A stretch of 64,000 nucleotides of DNA from assembly GCF_050496765.1 (NCBI RefSeq), contig NZ_JBNWEO010000005.1, forward strand, positions 62,001 to 126,000. Reading direction: 5' to 3'. The notes under the pieces were generated by a model. That model had not been told where the DNA came from and searched no databases. It saw nothing but the letters and a program-made list of their open reading frames with translations. Position 1 is the first letter of the stretch. Every line of letters starts with the position of its first letter. Both the position numbers and the translations under genes were made by a program. The stretch is from JAEVLT01 sp050496765 (GTDB lineage Bacteria; Bacillota; Bacilli; Bacillales; Cytobacillaceae). Positions 32,880 through 41,863 of this stretch are shown here, piece after piece.

Positions 32880-34298
32880 TTAAAAAAGAAAACCTACAAT
32901 GACAAATAGAATAGCTGAAATACCTACAGCTGTTATGGAAGAAGTAAATTTAGCTTTTGCGTAGTCTACGACAGGTAAATCAAAAACAGATGCAGTTGTC
33001 ACCGTTGTCTCGCCTAACGGTGAAGTGAAATCTCCAAAAGAACCAGCGGCAAACACTGCGGCTACTGCAATGGGTAAGGAGGCTCCTGTGGCATCTGCTA
33101 AAGATATTGCAAGCGGCATCAATAGTCCCCATGTACCCCATGAAGATCCGATAAAGTAGGCTATGAGGGATCCAAATAAAAAAATCGATACAGGTACAAA
33201 TGATTTTGGAAGAAAAGTCCCAGCTGTTCCTGTTATAAATTTTGAAAAACCAAGGTCTTCTGCCATATTTGCCAGTGCCCAAACGAGGACGAGCAGAATA
33301 ATGGCCATAATTAATTGATTGCCGCCATCAACAAAGTGAAACATTAGTTCCGAAAGTTTTTCTTTTCGTAAAAGAAATAAAACTAATGCAAAAATGATTG
33401 TCAAAAAAAGGGCAATTAACATTGCTTGAGTTGCATCAGCTTGTTGAAACGCATCAATAAACGATTTGGCACCTTTATCAAGGCCATCTTTCCATATTAA
33501 ATAAAAAGTGCTAATTAACAACAGCAATAAAGGTAAAATTAGGTTTAAAGCTTTTGGATTTACATTCTCTAATTCCGCCTCAATGCTTTCTCTATGTACA
33601 TCCTCTTCATCGTTCAATTCTGCATGCCCATTCGATAACTCCATTCCTTTGCCAATATATCTCCCTGTTATAACTGAAAATAAACCAATTGCAACAATCG
33701 ATATTGCCCAAAAATTGAAAGGGATACTCGCTAAAAACAATTGATAAGGGGAGCGCTGGATATTAGCCTGATTCAAAGCACCTCCTACAACGGAGACCAT
33801 ATATCCGGCATAAGTGGTGGCTACAGGTATAAGGACAATAATTGGTACGGTTGAAACGTCAATTGTATAAGCAAGTTTTGACCTCACAACATTTACTGAA
33901 GATTTTACAGCTTTCATAACAGGTCCTGTCGTCATAATTCTGAATTCACAGTCCATAAAGGTAACAAGAATGGTAGCCCAAGTAACGATTAAAGCGCTTC
34001 GTTCCGACTTGATTCGCTTTTCTACCGTTTTTGCAAATCCTTTAATTCCCCCAGCAATTTGCATCATTCCTACAAGACCGCCAAAAACGAACAAAAACAC
34101 AATGATCCGTAAATTGTCTTTATCGGAAATGGCCGTAATCACATATTGACTCATTTTTGATATGGAATTAAAAATCCCTGGTTTTAATGAATATGAGCCT
34201 ATTAAAAGCCCTAATCCAAGACCCACAAGTACTTGCCGAGTAGCCATTGACACAAATACAGCAACAAGAAACGGGATGATGGAAAACCAATTCTCCAT
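32880..34298 (-). CDS. NhaC-family Na+/H+ antiporter
   Basis: A 472-aa transporter with about 12 hydrophobic segments. GVMMQIAGG-type repeats, FMDCEFRIMTTGPVMKAV near residue 115, GSSWGTWGLLMPLAI near residue 385 and AGSFGDFTSPLGETTV near residue 420 are typical of the NhaC/ion transporter superfamily. It exchanges sodium, or an organic anion in some relatives, for protons. Start ATG follows AAAGGTGGT. It diverges from cadC; the shared 160-bp gap holds the CadC-type operators. Confidence 0.85.
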   Translation of the reverse strand: MENWFSIIPFLVAVFVSMATRQVLVGLGLGLLIGSYSLKPGIFNSISKMSQYVITAISDKDNLRIIVFLFVFGGLVGMMQIAGGIKGFAKTVEKRIKSERSALIVTWATILVTFMDCEFRIMTTGPVMKAVKSSVNVVRSKLAYTIDVSTVPIIVLIPVATTYAGYMVSVVGGALNQANIQRSPYQLFLASIPFNFWAISIVAIGLFSVITGRYIGKGMELSNGHAELNDEEDVHRESIEAELENVNPKALNLILPLLLLLISTFYLIWKDGLDKGAKSFIDAFQQADATQAMLIALFLTIIFALVLFLLRKEKLSELMFHFVDGGNQLIMAIILLVLVWALANMAEDLGFSKFITGTAGTFLPKSFVPVSIFLFGSLIAYFIGSSWGTWGLLMPLAISLADATGASLPIAVAAVFAAGSFGDFTSPLGETTVTTASVFDLPVVDYAKAKFTSSITAVGISAILFVIVGFLF

Positions 34299-34378
34299 TC
34301 TATTACCACCTTTTTACCTTTATTTTGCTTCATATGAAAAATGTTATGTATTGGGGATTCACCCATTTTTCATTTTCA

Positions 34379-34440
34379 TTCAAGTGTTGACTTGAATAAT
34401 AATTTTCAAAAGGATATACTATACTCAAATTTACACTTGA
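34379..34440 (+). promoter_or_regulatory. cadC-cadA promoter flanked by two CadC-type operators
   Basis: TTGAAT (34392-34397), 17 nt, TATACT (34415-34420) form the promoter. Upstream, TTCAAGT-GTTG-ACTTGAA (34379-34396) is a perfect inverted repeat overlapping the -35. Downstream, TCAAAT-TTAC-ACTTGA (34425-34440) closely resembles the plasmid CadC operator. Metal binding to CadC should open both. Confidence 0.8.
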
Positions 34441-34459
34441 ATGAAAATGGAGTGAGAAA

Positions 34460-34828
34460 ATGAACCGAAATGATACTTGTGAGATTTATTGTTACGATGA
34501 GGAAAAGGTAAAACGAATACAAGGCGATTTAAAAACTGTAGATATCTCGAATGTTGCCCAATTGTTTAAAGTGATTGCTGATGAAAATAGGGCAAAAATT
34601 ACCTATGCATTGTGTAAAAATGAAGAGCTATGTGTTTGTGATCTGGCCAATATTTTAGGTGTTACCGTTGCAAATGCTTCCCACCACTTGCGATCTCTTT
34701 ATAAGCAAGGGGTAGTAAAGTATAGAAAACAGGGAAAATTGGCGTTTTATTCGTTAGAGGATGAACAAATCAAGCAACTCATGACAATTGCATTAGCCCA
34801 TAAAAAGGAAGTGAAAGTTAATGTCTGA
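34460..34828 (+). CDS. cadC: Cd/Pb/Zn-responsive ArsR-family repressor CadC
   Basis: A 122-aa winged-helix repressor. All four thiolate ligands of the cadmium sensor are at the canonical positions: Cys7 and Cys11 in the N-terminal arm (DTCEIYCYD) and Cys58 and Cys60 in ELCVCDLAN. The DNA-reading helix is VTVANASHHLRSLYKQG. Metal binding releases DNA. The ATG at 34460 follows GGAGTGAG. The stop overlaps the cadA start by 8 bp. Confidence 0.95.
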   Translation: MNRNDTCEIYCYDEEKVKRIQGDLKTVDISNVAQLFKVIADENRAKITYALCKNEELCVCDLANILGVTVANASHHLRSLYKQGVVKYRKQGKLAFYSLEDEQIKQLMTIALAHKKEVKVNV

Positions 34829-36956
34829 ACAAACTGCATTAATGGATGAACACGAAACAAAAACATATCGTGTCCAAGGATTCACTTGAGCTGGCTGCGC
34901 AAAAACGTTCGAAACGAACGTGAAACACCTGGATGGTGTTTTCGATGCAAAAGTTAATTTTGGTGCTTCTAAAATAACGGTTACTGGAAATACAACTATA
35001 GAAGCACTTGAAAAAGCAGGTGCTTTTGAAAACTTGAAAATACGAGAAGAAAATGAGCAAAAGGTCGAGCGAGAAGCATTCTGGAAACAAAAAGAAAATA
35101 GAAAAGTGTATCTTTCGGCTGTATTGCTTTTGTTTAGTTGGTTCATGGGCAAACAATATGGCGAGGAACATGTTCTTCCGACGATTGGTTATGCAGCATC
35201 CATTTTCATTGGCGGACATTCTCTCTTCATCAAAGGTCTCAAAAATGTAACTCGTTTAAATTTTGATATGAACACCCTTATGACAATTGCAATTTTAGGT
35301 GCTGCAATCATCGGCCAATGGGGCGAAGGGGCAACTGTAGTGATCTTATTTGCCATTAGTGAAGCGTTGGAACGCTATTCATTGGATAAAGCTCGTCAAT
35401 CCATCGAAACATTGATCGATATTGCTCCAAAAGAAGCGCTAATTCGCCGCGGAAATGAAGAAAAAATGGTTCACGTTGAAGAAATCCAAGTTGGCGATAT
35501 TATGCTTGTTAAACCAGGTCAAAAATTAGCGATGGACGGAATCATCATAAAAGGTACATCCACGTTAAATCAGGCTGCCATTACAGGAGAAAGTGTTCCA
35601 GTAACAAAGACGATAGAGGATGAAGTCTTTGCTGGCACGTTAAATGAAGAAGGATTATTAGAAGTAAAAGTAACAAAACGAGTAGAAGACACAACGATTT
35701 CAAAAATCATTCATTTAGTCGAAGAAGCCCAAGCAGAACGAGCACCCTCTCAGGCATTTGTTGATAAATTTGCGAAATATTATACGCCAGTGATTATCGT
35801 ATTCGCTTTACTAATTGTTGTTGTTCCTCCACTGTTTTTTGGAGGGGACTGGAACAAATGGATTTATGAAGGGTTAGCTGTATTAGTGGTGGGTTGTCCA
35901 TGTGCATTGGTGGTTTCCACTCCTGTTACAGTTGTAACGGCAATAGGAAATGCTGCTAGAAATGGGGTTCTAATTAAAGGTGGTATTTACTTGGAAGATG
36001 CAGGTGCCTTAAAGGTTATTGCTTTTGATAAAACAGGAACAGTAACAAAAGGGGTTCCGGCTGTAACCGACATCCTATCGTATGGTGGTCATGAAAATGA
36101 ATTACTGGCCATTACAGCAGCCATTGAGAAAGGATCACAGCATCCCCTTGCCTCAGCGATTATGAAAAAAGCCGAAGAAAAGGGATTAAATTTTAATGAT
36201 GTATCAGTAAAGGATTTTCAATCAATTACAGGTAAAGGTGTAAAAGCAACAATCAATAACCAATTGTATTATGTTGGAAGTCCAAATTTGTTTGAAGAAC
36301 TACATGGAAAGATGACTAGTGATCGAAAACAAAAAATCACAGAGTTTCAGACACAAGGAAAAACGGTCATGGTGTTAGGAACAGAAAAGGAAATCCTTTC
36401 TTTTATAGCCGTAGCTGATGAAATTCGGGAATCATCAAAAGAGGTAATAAGCAAACTTCATCAACTCGGAATTGAAAAAACTGTGATGTTGACAGGTGAT
36501 AATCAACGAACCGCAGAAGTGATTGGAAACGAAATTGGCGTTTCCGACATAAAAGCGGATTTGCTTCCTGAAGATAAGTTAACCCTTATTAAAGAGCTTC
36601 GTACCACCCATCATAGTGTGGCGATGGTTGGAGATGGAGTGAACGATGCACCGGCACTTGCAGCTTCTACTGTTGGTGTGGCAATGGGTGGTGCAGGAAC
36701 AGATACAGCATTAGAGACAGCAGATATCGCTTTAATGTCCGATGATCTAAGTAAATTGCCGTATACAATTAAGTTGAGCCGTAGGGCTTTGGCGATCATA
36801 AAGCAAAACATTACTTTTTCACTTGCTATTAAATTAATAGCCTTATTGTTCGTCATACCTGGTTGGTTAACTTTGTGGATAGCAATATTTGCCGATATGG
36901 GAGCAACTTTGCTTGTAACTTTAAATAGCCTGCGGTTACTAAAAGTTAACGAATAA
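34821..36956 (+). CDS. cadA: Cadmium/zinc P1B-type ATPase CadA with in-frame TGA at codon 23
   Basis: A metal-exporting ATPase of 711 codons if the TGA is read through. The first 22 codons end in YRVQGFT, then TGA (34887-34889), then AGCAKTFETNV. The TGA exactly replaces the first Cys of the HMA-domain CxxC, giving UxxC. Beyond it the frame is intact: membrane CPC (VVGCPCALVV) near residue 358, phosphorylation DKTGT near 401, GSQHPLASA, and hinge GDGVNDAPAL near 603. Restart inside the gene looks poor (GTG 34920 has no ribosome site). It is either a nonsense mutant, a truncated but active pump, or a UGA-recoded protein. It is coupled to cadC. Confidence 0.88.
34887..34921 (+). other. In-frame UGA followed by SECIS-like stem-loop in cadA
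   Basis: After TGA (34887-34889) come 15 nt, then ACGTTCG (34905-34911), AAA, CGAACGT (34915-34921): a perfect 7-bp stem whose apex lies 22 nt downstream of the TGA. With a GAAAC reading of the loop the first base is G, meeting the loose bacterial SECIS model (G in the first two loop bases, 16-37 nt from UGA). A coding-sequence coincidence cannot be excluded. Confidence 0.45.
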
Positions 36957-36965
36957 AAATAGGGT

Positions 36966-37018
36966 TTCATAAAGAGGCAACATCTTGTTTTGCATTGATT
37001 ACTAAGCCTCTTTATGAA
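36966..37018. repeat. 13-bp inverted repeat after cadA
   Basis: TTCATAAAGAGGC and GCCTCTTTATGAA are perfect complements separated by 27 nt, just after the cadA stop. There is no T-run. It could be a Rho-independent-like end or an RNA stability hairpin. Confidence 0.6.
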
Positions 37019-37342
37019 CTACCTGTGCATAAATGTAATAAATCAAATTTAATAATCTTTTTGTTGATGTCTATTTATGTGAATTTTATGATACTTTATG
37101 GTGCTACAAGAAGTCAAGACAGTTTTTTTGAAAAATTAAGGTGTATACAAGATTAAATTACTTAGATATTTCTATAATACAAGGGTCTTGATCTCCTCTT
37201 CCTGTATGGAAATTGAGGGGAATAGCGCCAATTAGATATTGTCCACAGGTGGAGGACATAGTATAAGCGAAGGCGTGGGAGAAATGGTTTCCTCCTACAC
37301 CCAAGATCACCCCAAAGCGCTGAAATGTTGGTAAAATTTCAT

Positions 37343-37390
37343 CCTCTTCATAAAAGATTGGTTCGTTAGAACGAATCTTTTATGAAGAGG
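37343..37390. repeat. 17-bp hairpin in the IS3 non-coding tail
   Basis: CCTCTTCATAAAAGATT pairs perfectly with AATCTTTTATGAAGAGG around a 14-nt loop that itself contains GTTC/GAAC. It is present identically in copy 2. It may insulate the transposase gene from outside transcription. Confidence 0.75.
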
Positions 37391-37468
37391 GCAGCAAGCG
37401 AAGCGCGGTAGGATTTTTTAAGTTTAGATATAAATATAAGACAACTTTCTTGACGAACACCGCTACTG

Positions 37469-38344
37469 TTATTCACATGTGGATAACAGTACAACATCCC
37501 GGTTATACACAGCAGCTGGTGTATGGTTATCCAATGACTGGTGTGGTAAGTAGTGGTTGTGTAGATGGATATAGCGTTCCACACCTTGCCTCGTTTCTCG
37601 CGGGCTAGTATAGTCGTTGATATAAATCTCATTGTACTTCAGGCTACGCCAGAACCGTTCTATAACGATGTTGTCCTTTGCACGGCCTTTGCCATCCATG
37701 CTGATGCGGATTTCGTTCTCCTTTAGCAAATCTGTGTACTGTGGGCTGGTAAAGTGGCTCCCTTGATCACTGTTAATAATGGCGGGTTTGCGTTTGGCTA
37801 GCGCCCTTCTCATAGTCTCTAATACGAACCCGATTTCAAGGCTTTGATCCAATTGCCAATCCACAATGAAGCGAGAATACCAATCCATGATGGCGTAGAG
37901 GTACATCCAGCCTTGCTTCATCCGGATATACGTGATATCCACACTCCAAACCTGGTCGGGCTGAGTAATGTTTAGCCCTCGAAGTAGGTAGGGGTAGATC
38001 CGGTGCTGGAGATCCCGTTTGCTAAGGTTCGGACCGGGATAGATAGCCATAATACCCATCTCTCGCATGTACTTTCTTACTGTATTTTCGTGAATAAGAT
38101 CCCCTTCTCGATTCATAATGGCAGCTATCTTTCGATAGCCCAGAAAAGAATGCTTTGTGTATAGCTCATCAATCCGGTGCTTGAGGCGAATTTCCTCCGG
38201 AGAGGGAGGGACCGGCTTATAGTAAAGACTGGTGCGGTTTAGATTAAGTAAATCCGCTTGTACGAGGATGGAGTGTTCGGAGCAATCCCATTCTATGAGA
38301 TCAATACGCTCTTCACGAGTAAAGTTAGAGGCCAGATTTTTTTT
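37469..38344 (-). CDS. IS3-family transposase OrfB (copy 1)
   Basis: The DDE catalytic protein of about 291 codons. The rve core shows QVWSVDITYIRMKQGWMYLY, NSDQGSHFTSPQY and IVIERFWRSLKYNEI, supplying D, D and E. The frame has no good start and begins inside a nine-A run (38337-38345) within the end of orfA, so it is made as an OrfAB fusion. Relative to orfA it lies in the +1 frame, which suggests slippage on the A-run rather than the usual -1 shift. The first in-frame ATG is 38116. Confidence 0.88.
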   Translation of the reverse strand, partial: KKNLASNFTREERIDLIEWDCSEHSILVQADLLNLNRTSLYYKPVPPSPEEIRLKHRIDELYTKHSFLGYRKIAAIMNREGDLIHENTVRKYMREMGIMAIYPGPNLSKRDLQHRIYPYLLRGLNITQPDQVWSVDITYIRMKQGWMYLYAIMDWYSRFIVDWQLDQSLEIGFVLETMRRALAKRKPAIINSDQGSHFTSPQYTDLLKENEIRISMDGKGRAKDNIVIERFWRSLKYNEIYINDYTSPRETRQGVERYIHLHNHYLPHQSLDNHTPAAVYNRDVVLLSTCE

Positions 38345-38618
38345 TAAGCCACGACAATTGGGTGGTTAACTTACCAACCTCGGCGTAGAGTTCATTGATT
38401 TGTTGTTCATATTCTTTTTTCATTTTGGTGATACCTTTACGATCATCAACAAACAGCTGTGAGAGGTTTTGTACCACCTCGGATTTCCACCGGTTGAGGA
38501 CATTGGTATGGATCCCATGCTCAGAAGCGAGCTGTGAAACTGACTTTTCTTCCTTTAGGATTTCCAGTACAATTTGCGCTTTTTCTTCTGGGTTAAACTT
38601 TCTTCGAGTGGTTGACAT
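38325..38618 (-). CDS. IS3-family transposase OrfA (copy 1)
   Basis: A 97-aa DNA-binding protein: HTH (KAQIVLEILKEEKSVSQLAS then EHGIHTNVLNRW) followed by a leucine-zipper-like helix (KKEYEQQINELYAEVGKLTT). It binds the IS ends and provides the N-terminus of the OrfAB transposase. AAAAAGGAG lies upstream of the ATG. Confidence 0.9.
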   Translation of the reverse strand: MSTTRRKFNPEEKAQIVLEILKEEKSVSQLASEHGIHTNVLNRWKSEVVQNLSQLFVDDRKGITKMKKEYEQQINELYAEVGKLTTQLSWLKKKSGL

Positions 38619-39203
38619 ACAACTAAGAAACTCCTTTTTTATTGTCTAGTTTATATGTAGCATTATACTTATTGTATTGTTCTGCAAACATTTTTGACAG
38701 ACCTAATCTGGCTCTACATGGACATGAACATGGTATACACCGTAATCTTTTAACATGACTTTTTCAATTGAGGTCGTAATGTCATGAGCTTCATTGATTG
38801 TTAAGGTAGAATTTACAAGGATTACAACGTCTAACACTTCATTATTTCCGTAGTTTCTCCCTTTGATTTCCTTTATCCCCTTTACTCCATTTATTTTTAT
38901 CATTGCATCCCGGTATTGTTTGATTTTATTTTCATCAAAACCATCGGAAAGTTCATGGGATGCCTGCTTAAAAATCTCCCAAGCTGTTTTGCATATTAAT
39001 AATCCCACAATAATAGCGGTTAGCGGGTCTAACCACGGCATATTTAACTGAGAACCAAAAATGCCTGCGGCGGTTCCAATACTTACCCATGCATCGGAAA
39101 TGTTATCTTTTGCAGATGCCATCACAGCTTTACTGTTTATTTTTATAGCCAATTTTTTATTGTATCGATAAACAAAATACATCGCAATTGCTGCAAAAAT
39201 GCC

Positions 39204-40865
39204 GTATGTGTCAAGTTTTTCTCGGTAGTGCTCTGGACACGTGGTTTCTGGCACTCACTTTTTGTACGCTGACTTCCCTACCGCGCTACCGCTTGGTGGC
39301 CTGCACATTTTCATAACGTTCTCACGAACCTTATGAAAACATGCAGGTTATAAACTCATACTCTTAACTAATTGCCCCATAGCGGTCGAATGGGGGGCAT
39401 GTAAGCTGATTCTCCCGTTTTTGGCTCCTATAGATGGCCGGGTAGCCTGGTGAAGAATCTGGGACATTCTCACCGCTTTCTTCACTTCACGCTGCTTTCT
39501 AGCGCTTTTATGCTGGTGCTTAAGGTATACCTCTCTCAAGGTTTGATTAAGAATACCTTGTTTAATTTTAACCATTGCCTCAGCCCCCTCATAGCTCCAA
39601 TGCATCCCTCTCTTTTTCATCCGAAAAGAGACGTGGCGCTGATTCGACTCCATCGCTCCTAGGTTTCTCGCATTCTCTGGCAGATTCTTAACCTTATTTC
39701 TCCAATCAAAAATTCGATCCCAATTTCCACCAATATACCAACGGAATGCTTTTAATTTCTCAAGTTGTTTTGAATCCTCAAGCGTGCTTTCGTATGTGTC
39801 TAAACACACTGTAAATGCATCCATATCATGATCGTCAATGGCTTTTTTCACCTTGTCTTTCCAGTCGCTTTTTACCCCGAATGTCCGATTTAGTGATTGC
39901 GAAATATGGTAAGAGTCCAGTTGATTCCACACCTTATAACGAGATTGTGAAAAGGCTCCTTGGAATTTGTCAGCTGTATAGCCCAGACCTCCGTCACTAT
40001 TGGTCACTACTTGAGTATTCTCCAAGCTATAGCGGTGAGCCGTAGTGGCCTGTACTTGGCTCCAAAACACATCTGTGCGCTGAGTGGTCATGATAACCTT
40101 TGGCTCTCTCAAAGATACACGTTTTCCATTGATATCCCAGCCCTCATATGTAATGGCGTGATGAACCTCTATATTCTTTCTACGCTTTGTACTTCGGACA
40201 AATACCCCATCCGCCTCAGCCATTAAAAAATCCACTTTCTTTGCCTCTGGTAAGCTGGCCGCTTCCTCCAAATCCAATACTAATTCTTCATCCGCCTTCG
40301 CTTGTGCTCCTCCCACAGACTTAACCATCTTTCCCACTGTTTGATGGCTGATTGTCACAGCGGTCCATTCTTTTAGGGTTCGAGCCACTTCCCTATAGGC
40401 GTTTTGACTGGCTAATTCAGCTACCTTAACCTCAACCAGAGGACTATAACGCTGATGTTTTCGCAAACCCAATAATTCATCAAAAGGATAGACTGGATGA
40501 CCTTCATTATCATGCATTAACGTATGATTAAATCGGATCGTTCCAAAAGTGAACTGAACAGTCTTTGGATCATTTCGTTCGACTTTCCAATCCGCTTTCT
40601 GTTTTTCCTTCACAATTGCCTGGTTCATATGATTAAATACTTCCCCTAGGAGTTGAGAAAAAACCTCATACATCAAAAGCTGAAGACGTTCTTCAAGGAT
40701 TATTAGATTTTCACTTTCCTTTATTAATTTGTATATTTTTGTTATAATTTTTTCCATGAGAAGGCCTCTTTCTAAATGTATTTCGCCTTGGTCAGCGTAC
40801 ATTTATGATAGAGTGCCTTCTCTTTTTTTACCAGCAATTGGTCCCGAGAAATATTTTACACATAG
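39204..40865 (-). mobile_element. ISLre2-family insertion sequence (1662 bp)
   Basis: It is flanked by a 9-bp target duplication AAAAATGCC (39195-39203 and 40866-40874). The ends GTATGTGTCAAG, continuing TTTTTCTCGG, and, inverted, CTATGTGTAAAA, continuing TATTTCTCGG, are imperfect inverted repeats. It carries one transposase. It interrupts the CDF gene between VGIF and AAIAM. Confidence 0.92.
39348..40757 (-). CDS. ISLre2-family (UPF0236) transposase
   Basis: A 469-aa transposase of the UPF0236/ISLre2 family. It has DFLMAEADGVFVRSTKRRK, TNSDGGLGYTADKFQGAF and WNQLDSYHISQSLNR, with acidic residues likely forming the active site, and a basic C-terminus with AMESNQRHVSFRMKKRGMHW. The frame extends 15 codons further, but ATG 40757 behind AGAAAGAGG is preferred. 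It appears full length, so the element may be active. Confidence 0.9.
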   Translation of the reverse strand: MEKIITKIYKLIKESENLIILEERLQLLMYEVFSQLLGEVFNHMNQAIVKEKQKADWKVERNDPKTVQFTFGTIRFNHTLMHDNEGHPVYPFDELLGLRKHQRYSPLVEVKVAELASQNAYREVARTLKEWTAVTISHQTVGKMVKSVGGAQAKADEELVLDLEEAASLPEAKKVDFLMAEADGVFVRSTKRRKNIEVHHAITYEGWDINGKRVSLREPKVIMTTQRTDVFWSQVQATTAHRYSLENTQVVTNSDGGLGYTADKFQGAFSQSRYKVWNQLDSYHISQSLNRTFGVKSDWKDKVKKAIDDHDMDAFTVCLDTYESTLEDSKQLEKLKAFRWYIGGNWDRIFDWRNKVKNLPENARNLGAMESNQRHVSFRMKKRGMHWSYEGAEAMVKIKQGILNQTLREVYLKHQHKSARKQREVKKAVRMSQILHQATRPSIGAKNGRISLHAPHSTAMGQLVKSMSL

Positions 40866-41218
40866 AAAAATGCCAACATAGGCAGCAACGATGTCTGGTG
40901 ATTCTTTTCCACCTTGAAATATCGATACAACGGCGTCAATCAAGACTTGCAAACCAACAGCTAACATAATAAAAGAGGCAACCATTGATGCGATTGTTTC
41001 GCTCTTCCAATGGCCATAGCCATGGTCATGATCAGGTGGCCTTTGTGAAAGTTTCAGTCCGATGAGTACCGCAAAAGAGGCGATGATATCGGTTGTATTG
41101 TTTAAACCATCTGCTTTTAAAGCTGTAGAATAACTAATATAACCAATCACTAATTTTATTATTGAAAGAGCCACGTAAGCAGTAATACTAATGATTGCCC
41201 CACGTTCACCTAATTTAA

Positions 41219-41863
41219 TTTACAAATGCGTGGTCCAACTCCACCGTCTTTAGACGGTATACGCTTTTAGCCTTCCCATTCCATGTCCATACTTGAAAAT
41301 GAGGTGAGAGTATGGATGGATATAAAAAAAGTAGTCATGATGTTTACAACATCAAGTATCATGTCATATGGGTAACAAAATATCGATATAAAATCTTATA
41401 TGGACCCATTGCAATAAGAACGAGGGAACTAATAAGGCAAGGGTGTGAAGCAAGAGGCATTACGATCTTGCAGGGAAGCGTAGGGAAAGACCATATTCAT
41501 TTATTATTGTCATGTCCTCCAAGTCTTGCACCTAGTAAAATTCTGCAGTACTTAAAAGGACGATCATCAAGACTTTTGCAGGACGAATTTGCAGAATTGA
41601 AAAAAAGATATTGGGGGCAACATTTGTGGGCGAGAGGCTATTTCTGTGCCACAGTTGGAACAGTGACGGAAGAAATAATAAGAAACTATATAGCAAACCA
41701 ATTCAATGAAGAAAAGAACGAAATATTCAAGATTGAAGAATGAGTTTAGTCTAATTTAGTATGCTTAAGCCTAGGCTCTTTAAGTGGACTTCAGTCTATA
41801 TTAGCGACTTTAGTCGCCGGCATTTATGTCAAAATCCACCTGCTTTAGCAGGTGGTTGTTTAA
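41219..41863 (+). mobile_element. IS200/IS605-type insertion sequence (about 645 bp)
   Basis: There are no inverted repeats at the ends; instead a left-end hairpin CCGTC-TTTA-GACGG (about 41251) and a right-end hairpin CCACCTGC-TTTA-GCAGGTGG (about 41837-41856) are present, as in single-strand transposing elements. TTTAA lies at both edges (41214-41218 and 41859-41863), the probable target and cleavage pentanucleotide. It carries only tnpA (no tnpB). It interrupts the CDF gene at codon 9-10. Confidence 0.88.
41312..41743 (+). CDS. tnpA: IS200-type Y1 transposase TnpA
   Basis: A 143-aa HUH-family transposase: KYHVIWVTKYRYKIL at the N-terminus, the metal-binding HUH triad HIHLLLSCPP near residue 62, and the catalytic Tyr in IIRNYIANQ near residue 130. 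It nicks and rejoins single-stranded ends. ATG 41312 follows GAGGTGAG. The gene looks intact. Confidence 0.93.
   Translation: MDGYKKSSHDVYNIKYHVIWVTKYRYKILYGPIAIRTRELIRQGCEARGITILQGSVGKDHIHLLLSCPPSLAPSKILQYLKGRSSRLLQDEFAELKKRYWGQHLWARGYFCATVGTVTEEIIRNYIANQFNEEKNEIFKIEE

Larger units (their letters stand above)
37097..38667 (-). mobile_element. IS3-family insertion sequence, copy 1 (1571 bp)
   Basis: The ends TATGGTGCTACA and TGTAGCATTATA are imperfect inverted repeats. A 3-bp target duplication CTT flanks it (37094-37096, 38668-38670). It carries orfA and orfB in overlapping frames, transcribed leftwards, plus about 370 bp of non-coding DNA after orfB. A second copy at 53950-55519 differs by about three changes near the left end. 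Confidence 0.93.

Noticed and set aside
34920..36956. cadA starting at GTG 34920 as a normal short gene
   Set aside because: No ribosome site precedes it, and the upstream 33 codons match a CadA N-terminus in the same frame behind the coupled ATG 34821.
38703..39254. Independent 183-aa CDF gene starting MPETTCPEHY
   Set aside because: The first residues are translated from the ISLre2 right end; only the part after the 9-bp duplication is CDF.
40803..41174. Independent 123-aa transporter gene
   Set aside because: It is the middle fragment of the split CDF gene; its C-terminal residues after VGIF are read from the ISLre2 end, and its GTG start is an internal codon.
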